Of a DNA stretch of 64,000 nucleotides, positions 8,063 through 16,801 are shown one piece after another (within the stretch, counting starts at the first letter, position 1; each line of letters opens with the position of its first letter). The notes beneath the pieces were generated by a model. The model worked only from the letters and a program-made list of their open reading frames with translations. It had not been told where the DNA came from and did no database searches. The DNA lies in contig NZ_JAHGAJ010000029.1 of the NCBI RefSeq assembly GCF_030248535.1, positions 1 through 64,000 of the forward strand. The letters are read 5' to 3'. The stretch is from Vibrio sp. D404a (GTDB lineage: Bacteria > Pseudomonadota > Gammaproteobacteria > Enterobacterales > Vibrionaceae). A program made the translations under genes and the position numbers.

Positions 8063-9004
8063 TTAACCCAGCCCGACATCGGCAATCCGCTTTTGAATTA
8101 ACTCACCACACTCCTCTTTCACCACTCGTCTCAGCCATTGTTGAGAAGCTGACGAATCACAACGCGAATGCCAAATCAGTGAATAATCAAACGGGATAAA
8201 CTCGAATGGTAGTGGCTTAACAACGAGGTCGTAGCGCTCTGCCACTAAATACGCGAGGTCGGCAGGCACTGTGATCACAAGAGGCATTCTATCGACGATC
8301 GCTAAAGCCGCCTCCAAATGATAGGCCCGCAGCACCATCCTTCTTGGCGGTTGATTAGCTAATGCATTATCAAGCAAGGCTTTTACGCCATCACTGATAG
8401 CAATCATCGCATGAGGCAGTGATACATAATCATTGAGGCTTAACGCGCTATCAGCCAGAGGGTGATTTTTAGAAAGCAGGCACGATACCCCAACAGGACC
8501 TAATACTTGCTGATGCAAGGGGGCGACAGGACCTGTTGGTCGGCATATCGCCATATCAACGCGCTCGGTACTCAGCTGTTTAAATAGGTTTTCATGTTGA
8601 AGCGGTGCAAACTCTAGCGAGATGTTTGGTGCTTGCTCATAAATCTTAGGCAACGCATACGGAAGGATGGTTTGCATCGCGTAATCTGTAGTCGCGATCA
8701 GGAAACGTTCCGTGCAGTAGTATGGGTCAAAGTCACTTGGACTTAACAGCTGACGAAATGACTCCAACGGCTGATCAATGCGCTGGCTGATTTCGAGTGC
8801 TCTTTTGGTCGGAAGTAGACGCTGCCCTTGACGAGTAAAGAGGGGATCGTTAAGGAGTTCACGAAGTCGCCCCAACACTCGACTGGTTGCAGACTGACTA
8901 AGATTCAAACGCAAAGCGGCTTGGCTAACGCTGCCCTCTTCAATTAATACCTTAAGAGCAACCAACAGATTTAAATCTCGACGATAAATGTCTTCTAATT
9001 CCAC
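8063..9004 (-). CDS. LysR-family transcriptional regulator next to acuI
   Basis: The protein has a typical N-terminal winged helix-turn-helix (about 10-70, with SVSQAALRLNLSQSATSRVL) followed by a LysR substrate-binding domain. I cannot name the regulator. A GTG start at 9004 with AGG five bases upstream gives 313 residues, normal for the family. The open frame extends further upstream to a TTG at 9082, but that start lies inside a terminator hairpin and would add a tail not seen in LysR proteins. It is convergent with acuI. The dyad at 6900-6918 suggests it controls acuI in response to a small acyl or acrylate-type ligand, which is inference only. Confidence 0.87.
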   Translation of the reverse strand: MELEDIYRRDLNLLVALKVLIEEGSVSQAALRLNLSQSATSRVLGRLRELLNDPLFTRQGQRLLPTKRALEISQRIDQPLESFRQLLSPSDFDPYYCTERFLIATTDYAMQTILPYALPKIYEQAPNISLEFAPLQHENLFKQLSTERVDMAICRPTGPVAPLHQQVLGPVGVSCLLSKNHPLADSALSLNDYVSLPHAMIAISDGVKALLDNALANQPPRRMVLRAYHLEAALAIVDRMPLVITVPADLAYLVAERYDLVVKPLPFEFIPFDYSLIWHSRCDSSASQQWLRRVVKEECGELIQKRIADVGLG

Positions 9005-9066
9005 ACGCTTACCTAGCTGAATACAATGATCATTGTTCACTAACTTGTTTATAGCATGCTTTAGAT

Positions 9067-9091
9067 AAAAAAAATCCCGCAATTACGCGGG
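9067..9091 (-). terminator. Intrinsic terminator upstream of the LysR gene
   Basis: On the minus strand CCCGC-GTAATT-GCGGG is followed by a run of eight Ts. It ends the transcript of the small membrane protein gene at 9174-9359. It also makes an initiation codon at 9082 for the LysR gene unlikely. Confidence 0.8.
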
Positions 9092-9173
9092 GAAGCCCAA
9101 GAAAATTTGGGGATAGTGTCGGAATGTGTCGTATCGGAAAAACGTTTTGTACTTAGGTTAGATATCTTGCGAT

Positions 9174-9359
9174 TTAATGTTCCTGCTCTTCTGGCAAGCC
9201 ACGCCAGCGTCGCATTTCAACCCAAATACCAATAATTGTTGCTGCTATGCCAATGATTGGCATTAACGAGGCCTCTGCTGGTGTGCGTAACACTAACGCG
9301 CAAAAAGAAATAAAGCAGAGAACCGAATATATGGTTAATCTATCAAGTGCTGTCAACAT
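9174..9359 (-). CDS. Small two-helix membrane protein, unknown function
   Basis: I do not recognise this 61-residue protein. It has two hydrophobic segments (about 8-27 and 33-48) followed by a charged tail (MRRWRGLPEEQEH), suggesting an inner-membrane hairpin with both ends on the same side. AAGGAG lies five bases before the ATG at 9359; a GTG two codons earlier overlaps that site and is less likely. It is divergent from tusA and followed by a strong terminator, so it is probably a real monocistronic gene. Confidence 0.7.
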   Translation of the reverse strand: MLTALDRLTIYSVLCFISFCALVLRTPAEASLMPIIGIAATIIGIWVEMRRWRGLPEEQEH

Positions 9360-9507
9360 CGCCACTCCTTAGCTAGTTGTCATTTGCTAAAGTTGTTACC
9401 AACTTGTTAAATAATTTATAGTAAATAATTCTGTTTGCCAAGCACTTATTGCATATTTTTTCTGCAGACGTATTATTCCCCTCGTTATACAGAAAGAGAC
9501 ACCTATC

Positions 9508-9759
9508 ATGACATTCAATCCTGAACTGGCCACACACACTTTAGAAGCACAAGGGCTACGCTGCCCAGAACCGGTAATGATGGTCAGGAAGACAATTCGA
9601 AACATGCAGGATGGCGATGTATTACTGGTAACGGCAGACGATCCATCGACCACACGCGACATCCCGAGTTTCTGTCGATTTATGGATCACCAGTTGGTCG
9701 GTCAAAACACCGACTCGGTGCCTTATCAGTATCTGATCAAAAAGGGTCTAGAGGCCTAA
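9508..9759 (+). CDS. tusA: Sulfur carrier protein TusA
   Basis: TusA accepts sulfur from the cysteine desulfurase IscS and passes it through the Tus relay to MnmA for 2-thiolation of wobble uridine in tRNA. The 83-residue protein has the family CPxP motif, RCPEPVMM, with the active Cys19. The rest fits the compact two-layer fold (length 81 in E. coli). AGAAAGAGA precedes the ATG. It is monocistronic with a terminator 25 bases after the stop. mnmE and mnmG, which act on the same wobble uridine, are elsewhere in this window. Confidence 0.95.
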   Translation: MTFNPELATHTLEAQGLRCPEPVMMVRKTIRNMQDGDVLLVTADDPSTTRDIPSFCRFMDHQLVGQNTDSVPYQYLIKKGLEA

Positions 9760-9781
9760 TCGGACGATAATATCCAGATGT

Positions 9782-9809
9782 AAAAAAGCCGCTCAGTGAG
9801 CGGCTTTTT
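9782..9809. terminator. Bidirectional intrinsic terminator between tusA and the 9811 gene
   Basis: GCCGCTC-AGT-GAGCGGC is flanked by A and T tracts on both sides. It can end tusA on the plus strand and the converging small membrane protein gene on the minus strand. Confidence 0.88.
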
Positions 9810-9810
9810 G

Positions 9811-10062
9811 CTATTCGTTATTTTGGCTGCGGTGCTGCAGATTATCGAGTTGGTTCTGAATTGAGCGCAGCTCCTTACGCATAGGGATGATGTGGGCGAC
9901 CCGAATCCAAGCCTCAACAGCCAGTCCGGTCATGATCATGGCACCTGCCACCATTGGCAGCCACATGTCCGTCAATACCATCCCCAATAGAGTTAATGCT
10001 AAGCCAAAGGTAAATAGGTAGCTCTGACTTTGTGGAGTGATTCCCGTATAACGCGTCAACAT
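9811..10062 (-). CDS. Small membrane protein with C-terminal coiled coil, unknown function
   Basis: I do not recognise this 83-residue protein. Two hydrophobic helices (about 14-30 and 34-55) are followed by a basic and polar helix (RKELRSIQNQLDNLQHRS) with heptad spacing that could form a coiled coil. I prefer the ATG at 10062, seven bases after GAGGG; another ATG two codons earlier is too close to that site. It converges on tusA and shares its terminator. It is likely a genus-level conserved protein, but no function can be assigned. Confidence 0.7.
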   Translation of the reverse strand: MLTRYTGITPQSQSYLFTFGLALTLLGMVLTDMWLPMVAGAMIMTGLAVEAWIRVAHIIPMRKELRSIQNQLDNLQHRSQNNE

Positions 10063-10237
10063 AATCATGCCCTCGTGTTCTCAACTCACAACATTAAAAT
10101 ATCATGACAAGTGTGACAGTGATATGTCAGTCGACGCAACTCACAGCACCTCTCTGTAAGAGTTTGAGCTGCTACACATAATGCAGATCGCACCTAAAAA
10201 GTTGGCACATTTATAATTATAGATTGATAGATATAGC

Positions 10238-10270
10238 GATAGATTCCCCCGTTAAACCGAGGGATCTATC
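10238..10270 (-). terminator. Hairpin after mneA, weak terminator candidate
   Basis: GATAGAT and ATCTATC arms, extended by C/G pairs, enclose a loop 12 bases beyond the mneA stop. The stem is long but no T tract follows on the minus strand, so it may be an mRNA 3' end protector or a weak terminator rather than a classical one. The rest of 10063-10282 shows no gene. Confidence 0.5.
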
Positions 10271-10282
10271 AGCGAAAAATCA

Positions 10283-10837
10283 TCAATAGATTGCCGCCGC
10301 GACAGCTAAGCCAACAAACAGCAGCGCAGTGATCTTACGAATCAGCGCCAGTGGCATCTTATCGGCGGACAATTTGCCGATCACCACCACAGGTACATTC
10401 GCGAGCAACATACCAATCGTTGTACCCAAGATAACCCACAGCAGCGCATCAGCATACTGAGCCCCCAGGATAGAAGTGGCTATCTGAGTCTTATCCCCAA
10501 TTTCTGCAATGAAGAACGCGATGAAGCTTGCGACAAACGGACCACGGTTGGAGATCTCCTCATCGTCATCAAGCTTATCTGGGATTAGAATCCAACCCGC
10601 CATCGCCAAAAAGCTCACCACCACAACCCATTTGAGGACTTCTGGCGATAAGTAATCGGATACAACAACACCTAACCAAGCCGCTAGGGCATGATTGGCA
10701 ATAGTGGCAAAGAAGATTGCAGCAATAATCGGTATCGGCTTGCGATAACGGCTGGCTAACAGAAGAGAGAGTAACTGTGTCTTATCACCGATCTCGGCCA
10801 AGGCAACAGTTGTAATAGAGATTGCTAAAACGCTCAC
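10283..10837 (-). CDS. mneA: Manganese exporter MneA, UPF0016/TMEM165 family
   Basis: This is a UPF0016 (GDT1/TMEM165) cation transporter, the family whose Vibrio cholerae member MneA exports Mn2+. The 184-residue protein is built of two homologous halves of three membrane helices. Each half carries the signature E-x-G-D-K-T: AEIGDKTQ near 14-21 and again near 112-119; these acidic residues form the cation site. Translation starts at GTG; no in-frame ATG exists upstream. The 5' region holds a yybP-ykoY manganese riboswitch, which supports Mn2+ as the substrate. The gene is monocistronic. Confidence 0.93.
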   Translation of the reverse strand: MSVLAISITTVALAEIGDKTQLLSLLLASRYRKPIPIIAAIFFATIANHALAAWLGVVVSDYLSPEVLKWVVVVSFLAMAGWILIPDKLDDDEEISNRGPFVASFIAFFIAEIGDKTQIATSILGAQYADALLWVILGTTIGMLLANVPVVVIGKLSADKMPLALIRKITALLFVGLAVAAAIY

Positions 10838-10871
10838 GACATGCTCATTTGGGGCGGGATTATTATTTTAA

Positions 10872-11060
10872 CCGTAGACAAACCTCGCGCCCCACCCCGG
10901 TTCACGATGTTTGTCTAAGGTCTTGCTAAACGATGTCGACTTATGTGTTGTTGTGGTCGATTGTCGTCTCGAACGCCATGATGATTTTGCATCAATTATG
11001 TTGACGAACGAACCTATTATCCCAGTGTTGATAAATAGGTAAGCTACTCCCCAAAGACGG
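10872..11060 (-). ncRNA. yybP-ykoY manganese riboswitch in the mneA leader
   Basis: Read on the minus strand, the leader contains the conserved block TTTGGGGAGTAGC (about 11043-11055) and, 160 bases later, GCGCGAGGTTTGTCTACGG. The latter pairs back: TTAGACAAAC with GTTTGTCTA forms a stem, and CCGT near 11057-11060 pairs with ACGG at 10872-10875 to close P1. A central GGCGTTCGAGAC segment also resembles the E. coli mntP leader. This class binds Mn2+ and turns on export genes. The end of P1 lies 34 bases before the GTG start, so control could be over translation or termination; I cannot tell which. Confidence 0.82.
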
Positions 11061-11273
11061 CGTGATTTTAGCGAGCCCCCTCCTCTAAAACAAGCTGAAA
11101 AGTGACTAAAAATTCCCGTTAAGTCGAAAAAAGAAGATTAAAGGGTAAAAAATCCATTAAAAGGGATTTAAGGCTATTAATTAAACAAGATTAACGCTAC
11201 TCGCTGGGCAAATATCTGGGTATACTTGATTGTTATTTTTCAAATCATTTATAAGAATCGCGCGAACCTGACT

Positions 11274-12194
11274 ATGCAAAAATTCGATATCAAAACCTTC
11301 CAGGGAATGATCCTCGCGCTGCAGGATTACTGGGCACAAAACGGTTGTACTATTGTTCAACCTCTAGATATGGAAGTAGGTGCTGGCACCTCTCACCCAA
11401 TGACATGTCTACGTGCACTTGGCCCAGAGCCAATGTCTACGGCATACGTTCAACCTTCACGTCGTCCGACCGATGGTCGCTACGGTGAAAACCCGAACCG
11501 TCTGCAGCACTACTATCAGTTCCAAGTAGCTCTAAAACCATCTCCAGATAACATTCAGGAGTTGTACCTAGGCTCACTTGAAGTTCTTGGTATCGACCCG
11601 CTAGTACACGACATTCGTTTCGTAGAAGACAACTGGGAAAACCCAACGCTAGGCGCATGGGGGCTTGGTTGGGAAGTATGGCTAAACGGTATGGAAGTAA
11701 CTCAGTTTACTTACTTCCAGCAAGTTGGTGGCCTTGAGTGTAAGCCTGTTACTGGTGAGATCACTTACGGTATCGAACGTCTAGCTATGTACATCCAAGA
11801 AGTAGACTCTGTTTACGACCTAGTGTGGAACATCGCACCAGACGGCAGCAAAGTAACTTACGGTGATATCTTCCACCAAAACGAGGTTGAGCAATCAACG
11901 TACAACTTCGAGCACGCTGACGTCGATTTCCTATTCACTTTCTTCGACCAGTGCGAGAAAGAGTGTAAAGAGCTACTTGAGTTAGAGAAGCCACTTCCGC
12001 TTCCAGCTTACGAGCGCATTCTAAAAGCTGGCCACGCATTCAACATCCTTGATGCGCGTAAAGCTATCTCAGTAACAGAGCGCCAACGTTACATCCTTCG
12101 TATCCGCAACCTGACTAAATCAGTTGCAGAAGCATACTACGCATCGCGTGAAGCACTTGGCTTCCCAATGTGCAAGAAGGACGAGGAGAAGTAA
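11274..12194 (+). CDS. glyQ: Glycine--tRNA ligase alpha subunit
   Basis: GlyQ is the catalytic class II subunit of the bacterial alpha2beta2 glycyl-tRNA synthetase. It activates glycine with ATP and charges tRNA-Gly. The 306-residue product has the characteristic start FDIKTFQGMILALQDYWAQ, motif 2 region RPTDGRYGENPNR near 60-72 and motif 3 residues TYGIERLAMYIQ near 165. I chose the ATG at 11274, which aligns with E. coli; the open frame extends 16 codons upstream. The strongest ribosome binding features are weak here. glyS follows after 2 bases. Confidence 0.97.
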   Translation: MQKFDIKTFQGMILALQDYWAQNGCTIVQPLDMEVGAGTSHPMTCLRALGPEPMSTAYVQPSRRPTDGRYGENPNRLQHYYQFQVALKPSPDNIQELYLGSLEVLGIDPLVHDIRFVEDNWENPTLGAWGLGWEVWLNGMEVTQFTYFQQVGGLECKPVTGEITYGIERLAMYIQEVDSVYDLVWNIAPDGSKVTYGDIFHQNEVEQSTYNFEHADVDFLFTFFDQCEKECKELLELEKPLPLPAYERILKAGHAFNILDARKAISVTERQRYILRIRNLTKSVAEAYYASREALGFPMCKKDEEK

Positions 12195-12196
12195 TC

Positions 12197-14263
12197 ATGG
12201 CTAAAGAATTTCTAATTGAACTGGGTACTGAAGAGCTACCACCAACACAGCTTCGTACTCTAGCAGAAGCGTTCGCAGCAAACTTCGAAGCAGAGCTAAA
12301 GGGCGCGAGCCTGGCTCACGAAGGTGTGAAATGGTACGCAGCACCTCGTCGTCTTGCTCTTAAAGTCGCAGCACTGGCTGAAGGCCAAGAAGACAAAATC
12401 GTTGAAAAACGTGGCCCTGCGGTTTCTGTCGCATTCGATGCTGACGGCAACGCGACTAAAGCAGCTCAAGGCTGGGCTCGTGGTAACGGCATCACGGTTG
12501 AACAAGCTGACCGTCTAGTAACAGACAAAGGCGAATGGCTTCTTTTCAAACAAGAAGTAAAAGGCCAAGCAACGTCTGAAATCGTTGTTGACCTAGCAGC
12601 AAAAGCACTAGGTAACCTACCAATCGCGAAGCCAATGCGTTGGGGCAACAAGACAACTCAGTTCATTCGTCCAGTTAAAACACTAACTATGCTGATGGGT
12701 TCTGACCTTATCGAAGGCGAAATCCTAGGCGTAGCATCTGACCGCACTATCCGTGGTCACCGCTTCATGGGTGAGCAAGAGTTCACTATCGATTCTGCAG
12801 AGCAATACCCAGCGATCCTAGAAGAGCGCGGTAAAGTAATGGCAGATTACGAAGCGCGTAAAGCGATCATCCTTGCTGATTCGCAAAAAGCAGCAGCAGC
12901 GGTTGGTGGTACAGCTGATCTAGAAGATGACCTAGTAGAAGAAGTAACGTCTCTGGTTGAGTGGCCAGTCGTTCTTACTGCGAAGTTTGAAGAAGAGTTC
13001 CTAAAAGTACCTTCTGAAGCATTGGTTTACACCATGAAGGGTGACCAAAAATACTTCCCTGTTTACGATGACAACAAGAAGCTACTTCCTAACTTTATCT
13101 TCGTATCGAACATCGAGTCTAAAGAGCCTCGCCACGTTATCGAAGGTAACGAGAAGGTTGTACGCCCACGTCTTGCGGATGCTGAGTTCTTCTTCAACAC
13201 TGACCGTAAGCGTCCTCTGATCGACCGTCTACCTGAGCTAGAGCAAGCTATCTTCCAGAAGCAGCTTGGTACTATCAAAGACAAGACAGACCGCATCACA
13301 GAGCTTGCTGGCTACATCGCTGAGCAGATCGATGCTGACGTTGAGAAATCTAAGCGCGCAGGTCTACTAGCGAAATGTGACCTAATGACATCTATGGTAT
13401 TCGAGTTCACGGATACTCAGGGTGTTATGGGCATGCACTACGCAACTCACGATGGTGAAGACGAGCAAGTTGCACTAGCACTTTACGAGCAGTACATGCC
13501 TCGTTTCGCAGGTGATGACCTACCAAGCACTGGTATCTCTTCTGCAGTAGCAATGGCAGACAAGCTAGACACTATCGTAGGTATCTTCGGTATTGGCCAA
13601 GCTCCAAAAGGTTCTGACCCATTCGCTCTACGTCGTGCATCACTTGGTGTGCTACGTATTATCGTTGAAAACGGCTACAACCTAGACCTAACTGATCTGA
13701 TCGCAAAAGCGAAAGAACTACTAGGCGATAAGCTAACCAACGACAACGTAGAAGCTGACGTTATCGACTTCATGCTAGGTCGTTTCCGCGCATGGTACCA
13801 AGATGCTGGCTTCAGCGTGGATATCATCCAAGCGGTACTAGCACGTCGTCCAACTAAGCCAACTGACTTTGACCAACGTGTTAAAGCGGTTTCTCACTTC
13901 CGTGAACTAGAAGCGGCAGAAGCACTAGCAGCAGCGAACAAACGTGTTGGTAACATCCTTGCGAAATTCGATGGTGAGCTAGCAGCAGATATCGATCTAG
14001 CCCTTCTTCAAGAAGATGCAGAGAAAGCACTGGCTGAAAACGTTGCTGTAATGACAGAAGCACTAGAGCCAGCATTTGCGACAGGTAACTACCAAGAAGC
14101 ACTAAGCAAGCTTGCTGACCTACGTGAGCCTGTTGATGCGTTCTTTGATCATGTAATGGTTATGGCTGATGACGAAGCTCTGAAGAAGAACCGTCTAACG
14201 CTACTGAATAACCTACGTAACCTGTTCCTACAGATTGCTGATATCTCGGTCCTTCAAAAGTAA
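12197..14263 (+). CDS. glyS: Glycine--tRNA ligase beta subunit
   Basis: GlyS is the large tRNA-recognising subunit of tetrameric glycyl-tRNA synthetase. The 688-residue protein (689 in E. coli) begins MAKEFLIELGTEELPP, the family start. It shows the B3/B4-like and HD-like middle domains and a C-terminal DALR-type anticodon-binding domain (about 570-685). The ATG at 12197 has GAGGAG ten bases upstream, inside the end of glyQ, and the two genes are separated by only 2 bases, indicating coupled translation. A strong terminator follows. Confidence 0.97.
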   Translation: MAKEFLIELGTEELPPTQLRTLAEAFAANFEAELKGASLAHEGVKWYAAPRRLALKVAALAEGQEDKIVEKRGPAVSVAFDADGNATKAAQGWARGNGITVEQADRLVTDKGEWLLFKQEVKGQATSEIVVDLAAKALGNLPIAKPMRWGNKTTQFIRPVKTLTMLMGSDLIEGEILGVASDRTIRGHRFMGEQEFTIDSAEQYPAILEERGKVMADYEARKAIILADSQKAAAAVGGTADLEDDLVEEVTSLVEWPVVLTAKFEEEFLKVPSEALVYTMKGDQKYFPVYDDNKKLLPNFIFVSNIESKEPRHVIEGNEKVVRPRLADAEFFFNTDRKRPLIDRLPELEQAIFQKQLGTIKDKTDRITELAGYIAEQIDADVEKSKRAGLLAKCDLMTSMVFEFTDTQGVMGMHYATHDGEDEQVALALYEQYMPRFAGDDLPSTGISSAVAMADKLDTIVGIFGIGQAPKGSDPFALRRASLGVLRIIVENGYNLDLTDLIAKAKELLGDKLTNDNVEADVIDFMLGRFRAWYQDAGFSVDIIQAVLARRPTKPTDFDQRVKAVSHFRELEAAEALAAANKRVGNILAKFDGELAADIDLALLQEDAEKALAENVAVMTEALEPAFATGNYQEALSKLADLREPVDAFFDHVMVMADDEALKKNRLTLLNNLRNLFLQIADISVLQK

Positions 14264-14315
14264 GGTTCTTCAAAGATAAGCTTATAAACAGCTGAAATAC
14301 GGTATTAAGCCTAAC

Positions 14316-14347
14316 AAAGGGAAGCGCACGCTTCCCTTTTTGTTTTT
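14316..14347 (+). terminator. Intrinsic terminator after glyQS
   Basis: AAAGGGAAGC and GCTTCCCTTT arms with a GCAC-type loop are followed by a T-rich tail, 50 bases after the glyS stop. Confidence 0.88.
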
Positions 14348-14459
14348 GTGAACTTGGTATTTATTTGTAGAGGTAATAGCCACTACTCGATTGTATTAGT
14401 CCTCAGAATGTAGATCCCAACCTTTGATATAACGGGAGTCTTATTCGGGGAAGGATACA

Positions 14460-16547
14460 ATGAAGAAGACCAGTCTCGCGCTCTCAATTCTTGCACTCAG
14501 CGCATGCAGCCAAACCAGCGACAATCCACTCCTGTTGACCATTGACGATCAGGCTCTGACCTTTCAATCAACGGGACAAGGTACATTGATTGCCGAGCGC
14601 GAGCTCAGCAAAGGCACGCACACCTTTTCTATGAGCGATGCTGCCCAAACCTGTGGCACAAGTTACGCCTTGGCCGAAGAGAGCCGAGTGAAATTTAATA
14701 AGCCTCTGCGCGTAGACGACTGCGCAGAAGAGTCGCAAATTGATATCAAGGTATTCAGAGCCAACACCTACCAATTTACCCTCAATCCACAATCTAATGA
14801 GTTGACGGTTAAGGTAAAACCTAAGCAGAAGAAGGTGCAGAGTTTTGCATGCCCTATTCCAAGTGACCAACCCACCACCATAAATGTGGCTCAAACCTTT
14901 GATGATGGTACCTTGGTCAGAGATGCGCTTTCCGGTAATCAAACCACGGTAACGAACGGCAGCGTTACCATGAAGCCAGCAGATAATAGCCAAGGCATTC
15001 TCCTACTCGAAAAAGTCGAAGCCGAGACCAAAGCGGAATTTAGTTGGGACAACGCCACGGTTTACTTCGTGATGACCGACCGCTTCCATAACGGAAATCC
15101 AGACAACGATAATAGCTATGGACGCAGCAAAGATGGACAAGATGAGATCGGTACCTTTCATGGTGGTGACTTAGCCGGTCTAACCGAAAAGCTCGACTAC
15201 ATTGAATCGCTAGGTGCTAATGCTATCTGGATCACCTCGCCACTGGAGCAAATCCACGGCTGGGTTGGCGGTGGTGACAGAGGTGACTTCAAACACTACG
15301 CCTACCATGGTTACTACCATCAAGACTGGACCAAGCTTGATGACAACATGGGCACAGAAGACGAGCTGCGTACCTTCATCGATACTGCACACAGCAAAGG
15401 CATCCGCGTGATTTGGGATGTGGTGATGAACCACACCGGTTACGCCACCCTAGCTGATATGCAAGAGTTCGACTTCGGAAAACTCAATCTCAGCGACCAA
15501 GAAGCCAAACAAACGCTAGGAGAAAACTGGACAGATTGGCAACCCGCCGAAGGCCAAAACTGGCACTACTTTAATAACTACATCTCTTACAGCGACCAAG
15601 AAGCATGGGAAAAATGGTGGGGCAAAGCATGGCTACGCAGCGATATTGGCGCCTATGATTCGCCGGGCTACAACAACCTGACCATGTCTTTGGCGCACCT
15701 ACCGGATTTGAAAACAGAATCGACAGAAACCACGGGGCTACCCAACTTCTATCGCAAAAAATCCACCAGCGCCACCAATGAACTAATGACACCTCGTGAC
15801 CACTTAATCACCTGGCTATCTGATTGGGTCCGTGAATACGGTGTCGATGGCTTTAGAGTCGATACCGCCAAACACGTTGAGCTCGACGCATGGGCAGAAC
15901 TAAAACAGAGCACCACACAAGCACTGGCTGAGTGGAAGCAAAACAACCCAGACAAAGCCCTGGATGACCTACCATTTTGGATGACGGGCGAAGTGTGGGC
16001 GCATAGCGTGGTGAAATCCGACTATTTTGCTAACGGGTTTGATTCGATCATCAACTTTGAATTCCAGAGCGACATTGCACCGAAAGCGCTCAAGTGTCTG
16101 TCTGATCTCGATGCCGATTACCTTCGCTATGCAGAGAAGATCAACAGTGACAGCGAGTTCAACGTACTGAGTTACCTATCGTCTCACGATACCTCGTTAT
16201 TCTGGACACAACACGGCACTGACTTTGCCAAGCAAACCAAAGCGGCCAATGCATTAATGCTTGCTCCGGGCGCTGTTCAGATCTATTACGGTGATGAAAT
16301 CGCACGCGACTTCGGCCCAACCGGCTCCGACCCAATGCAGGGCACACGTTCTGCGATGCCTTGGGACCAAATCAATGGGGAGCGTGCAGAGCTACTTGAG
16401 CATTGGCAGGCACTCGGTCAATTCCGTCAGCGTCACCCAGCAGTTGCACAAGGCAAACATATCCTGCGTAACAGCGAGGGCTACTATGCCTTCGAGCGCC
16501 AATATCAAGATGACAAGGTGCTCGTGGTTTATACCGGCTCGAAATAA
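14460..16547 (+). CDS. Lipoprotein alpha-amylase, GH13 family, MalS-like
   Basis: The protein is a glycoside hydrolase family 13 alpha-amylase resembling periplasmic MalS, which cleaves maltodextrins. It starts with a lipoprotein signal (lipobox LSAC, Cys16, followed by Ser, which favours outer-membrane sorting). Residues about 20-190 form a beta-rich carbohydrate-binding-like region. The TIM barrel starts near 196 (VYFVMTDRFHNG); GH13 regions are DVVMNH near 317, GFRVDTAKH near 463 (nucleophile Asp), GEVWAH near 509 (acid/base Glu) and SSHDT near 574. All catalytic residues are present. Length 695 against 676 for E. coli MalS. It is monocistronic with its own terminator; no other maltose gene is near. 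Confidence 0.88.
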   Translation: MKKTSLALSILALSACSQTSDNPLLLTIDDQALTFQSTGQGTLIAERELSKGTHTFSMSDAAQTCGTSYALAEESRVKFNKPLRVDDCAEESQIDIKVFRANTYQFTLNPQSNELTVKVKPKQKKVQSFACPIPSDQPTTINVAQTFDDGTLVRDALSGNQTTVTNGSVTMKPADNSQGILLLEKVEAETKAEFSWDNATVYFVMTDRFHNGNPDNDNSYGRSKDGQDEIGTFHGGDLAGLTEKLDYIESLGANAIWITSPLEQIHGWVGGGDRGDFKHYAYHGYYHQDWTKLDDNMGTEDELRTFIDTAHSKGIRVIWDVVMNHTGYATLADMQEFDFGKLNLSDQEAKQTLGENWTDWQPAEGQNWHYFNNYISYSDQEAWEKWWGKAWLRSDIGAYDSPGYNNLTMSLAHLPDLKTESTETTGLPNFYRKKSTSATNELMTPRDHLITWLSDWVREYGVDGFRVDTAKHVELDAWAELKQSTTQALAEWKQNNPDKALDDLPFWMTGEVWAHSVVKSDYFANGFDSIINFEFQSDIAPKALKCLSDLDADYLRYAEKINSDSEFNVLSYLSSHDTSLFWTQHGTDFAKQTKAANALMLAPGAVQIYYGDEIARDFGPTGSDPMQGTRSAMPWDQINGERAELLEHWQALGQFRQRHPAVAQGKHILRNSEGYYAFERQYQDDKVLVVYTGSK

Positions 16548-16574
16548 ATCACGCTGGAAATAAATCTTAAAAAC

Positions 16575-16604
16575 AAAAGGAGAAGCACAGGCTTCTCCTT
16601 TTTT
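16575..16604 (+). terminator. Intrinsic terminator after the amylase gene
   Basis: AAAAGGAGAAGC-ACAG-GCTTCTCCTTTT with a six-T tail, 27 bases after the stop codon. Confidence 0.9.
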
Positions 16605-16801
16605 GATCCTAAAAACCGGATTCAATAAGCAAACGGTTACTCATAATTCAAACTTTATAGAAGTTTTTTACGTGTTAGAGCATTTGGCGCTATGCGTCGC
16701 AAAAACATTACGGTATGTTCAAGGAATACACTGATGGCAGACATAAGGTCTGTCTTAATGACACATAACAAGCAATCACAATGAATTAGGTAAAGTAAGT
16801 A

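Noticed and set aside
16733..16783. Short ORF (15 codons) with AAGGA upstream ahead of avtA, possible leader peptide
   Set aside because: It has too few Val/Leu/Ala codons for attenuation and only a 5-base hairpin nearby, with no terminator structure before avtA.
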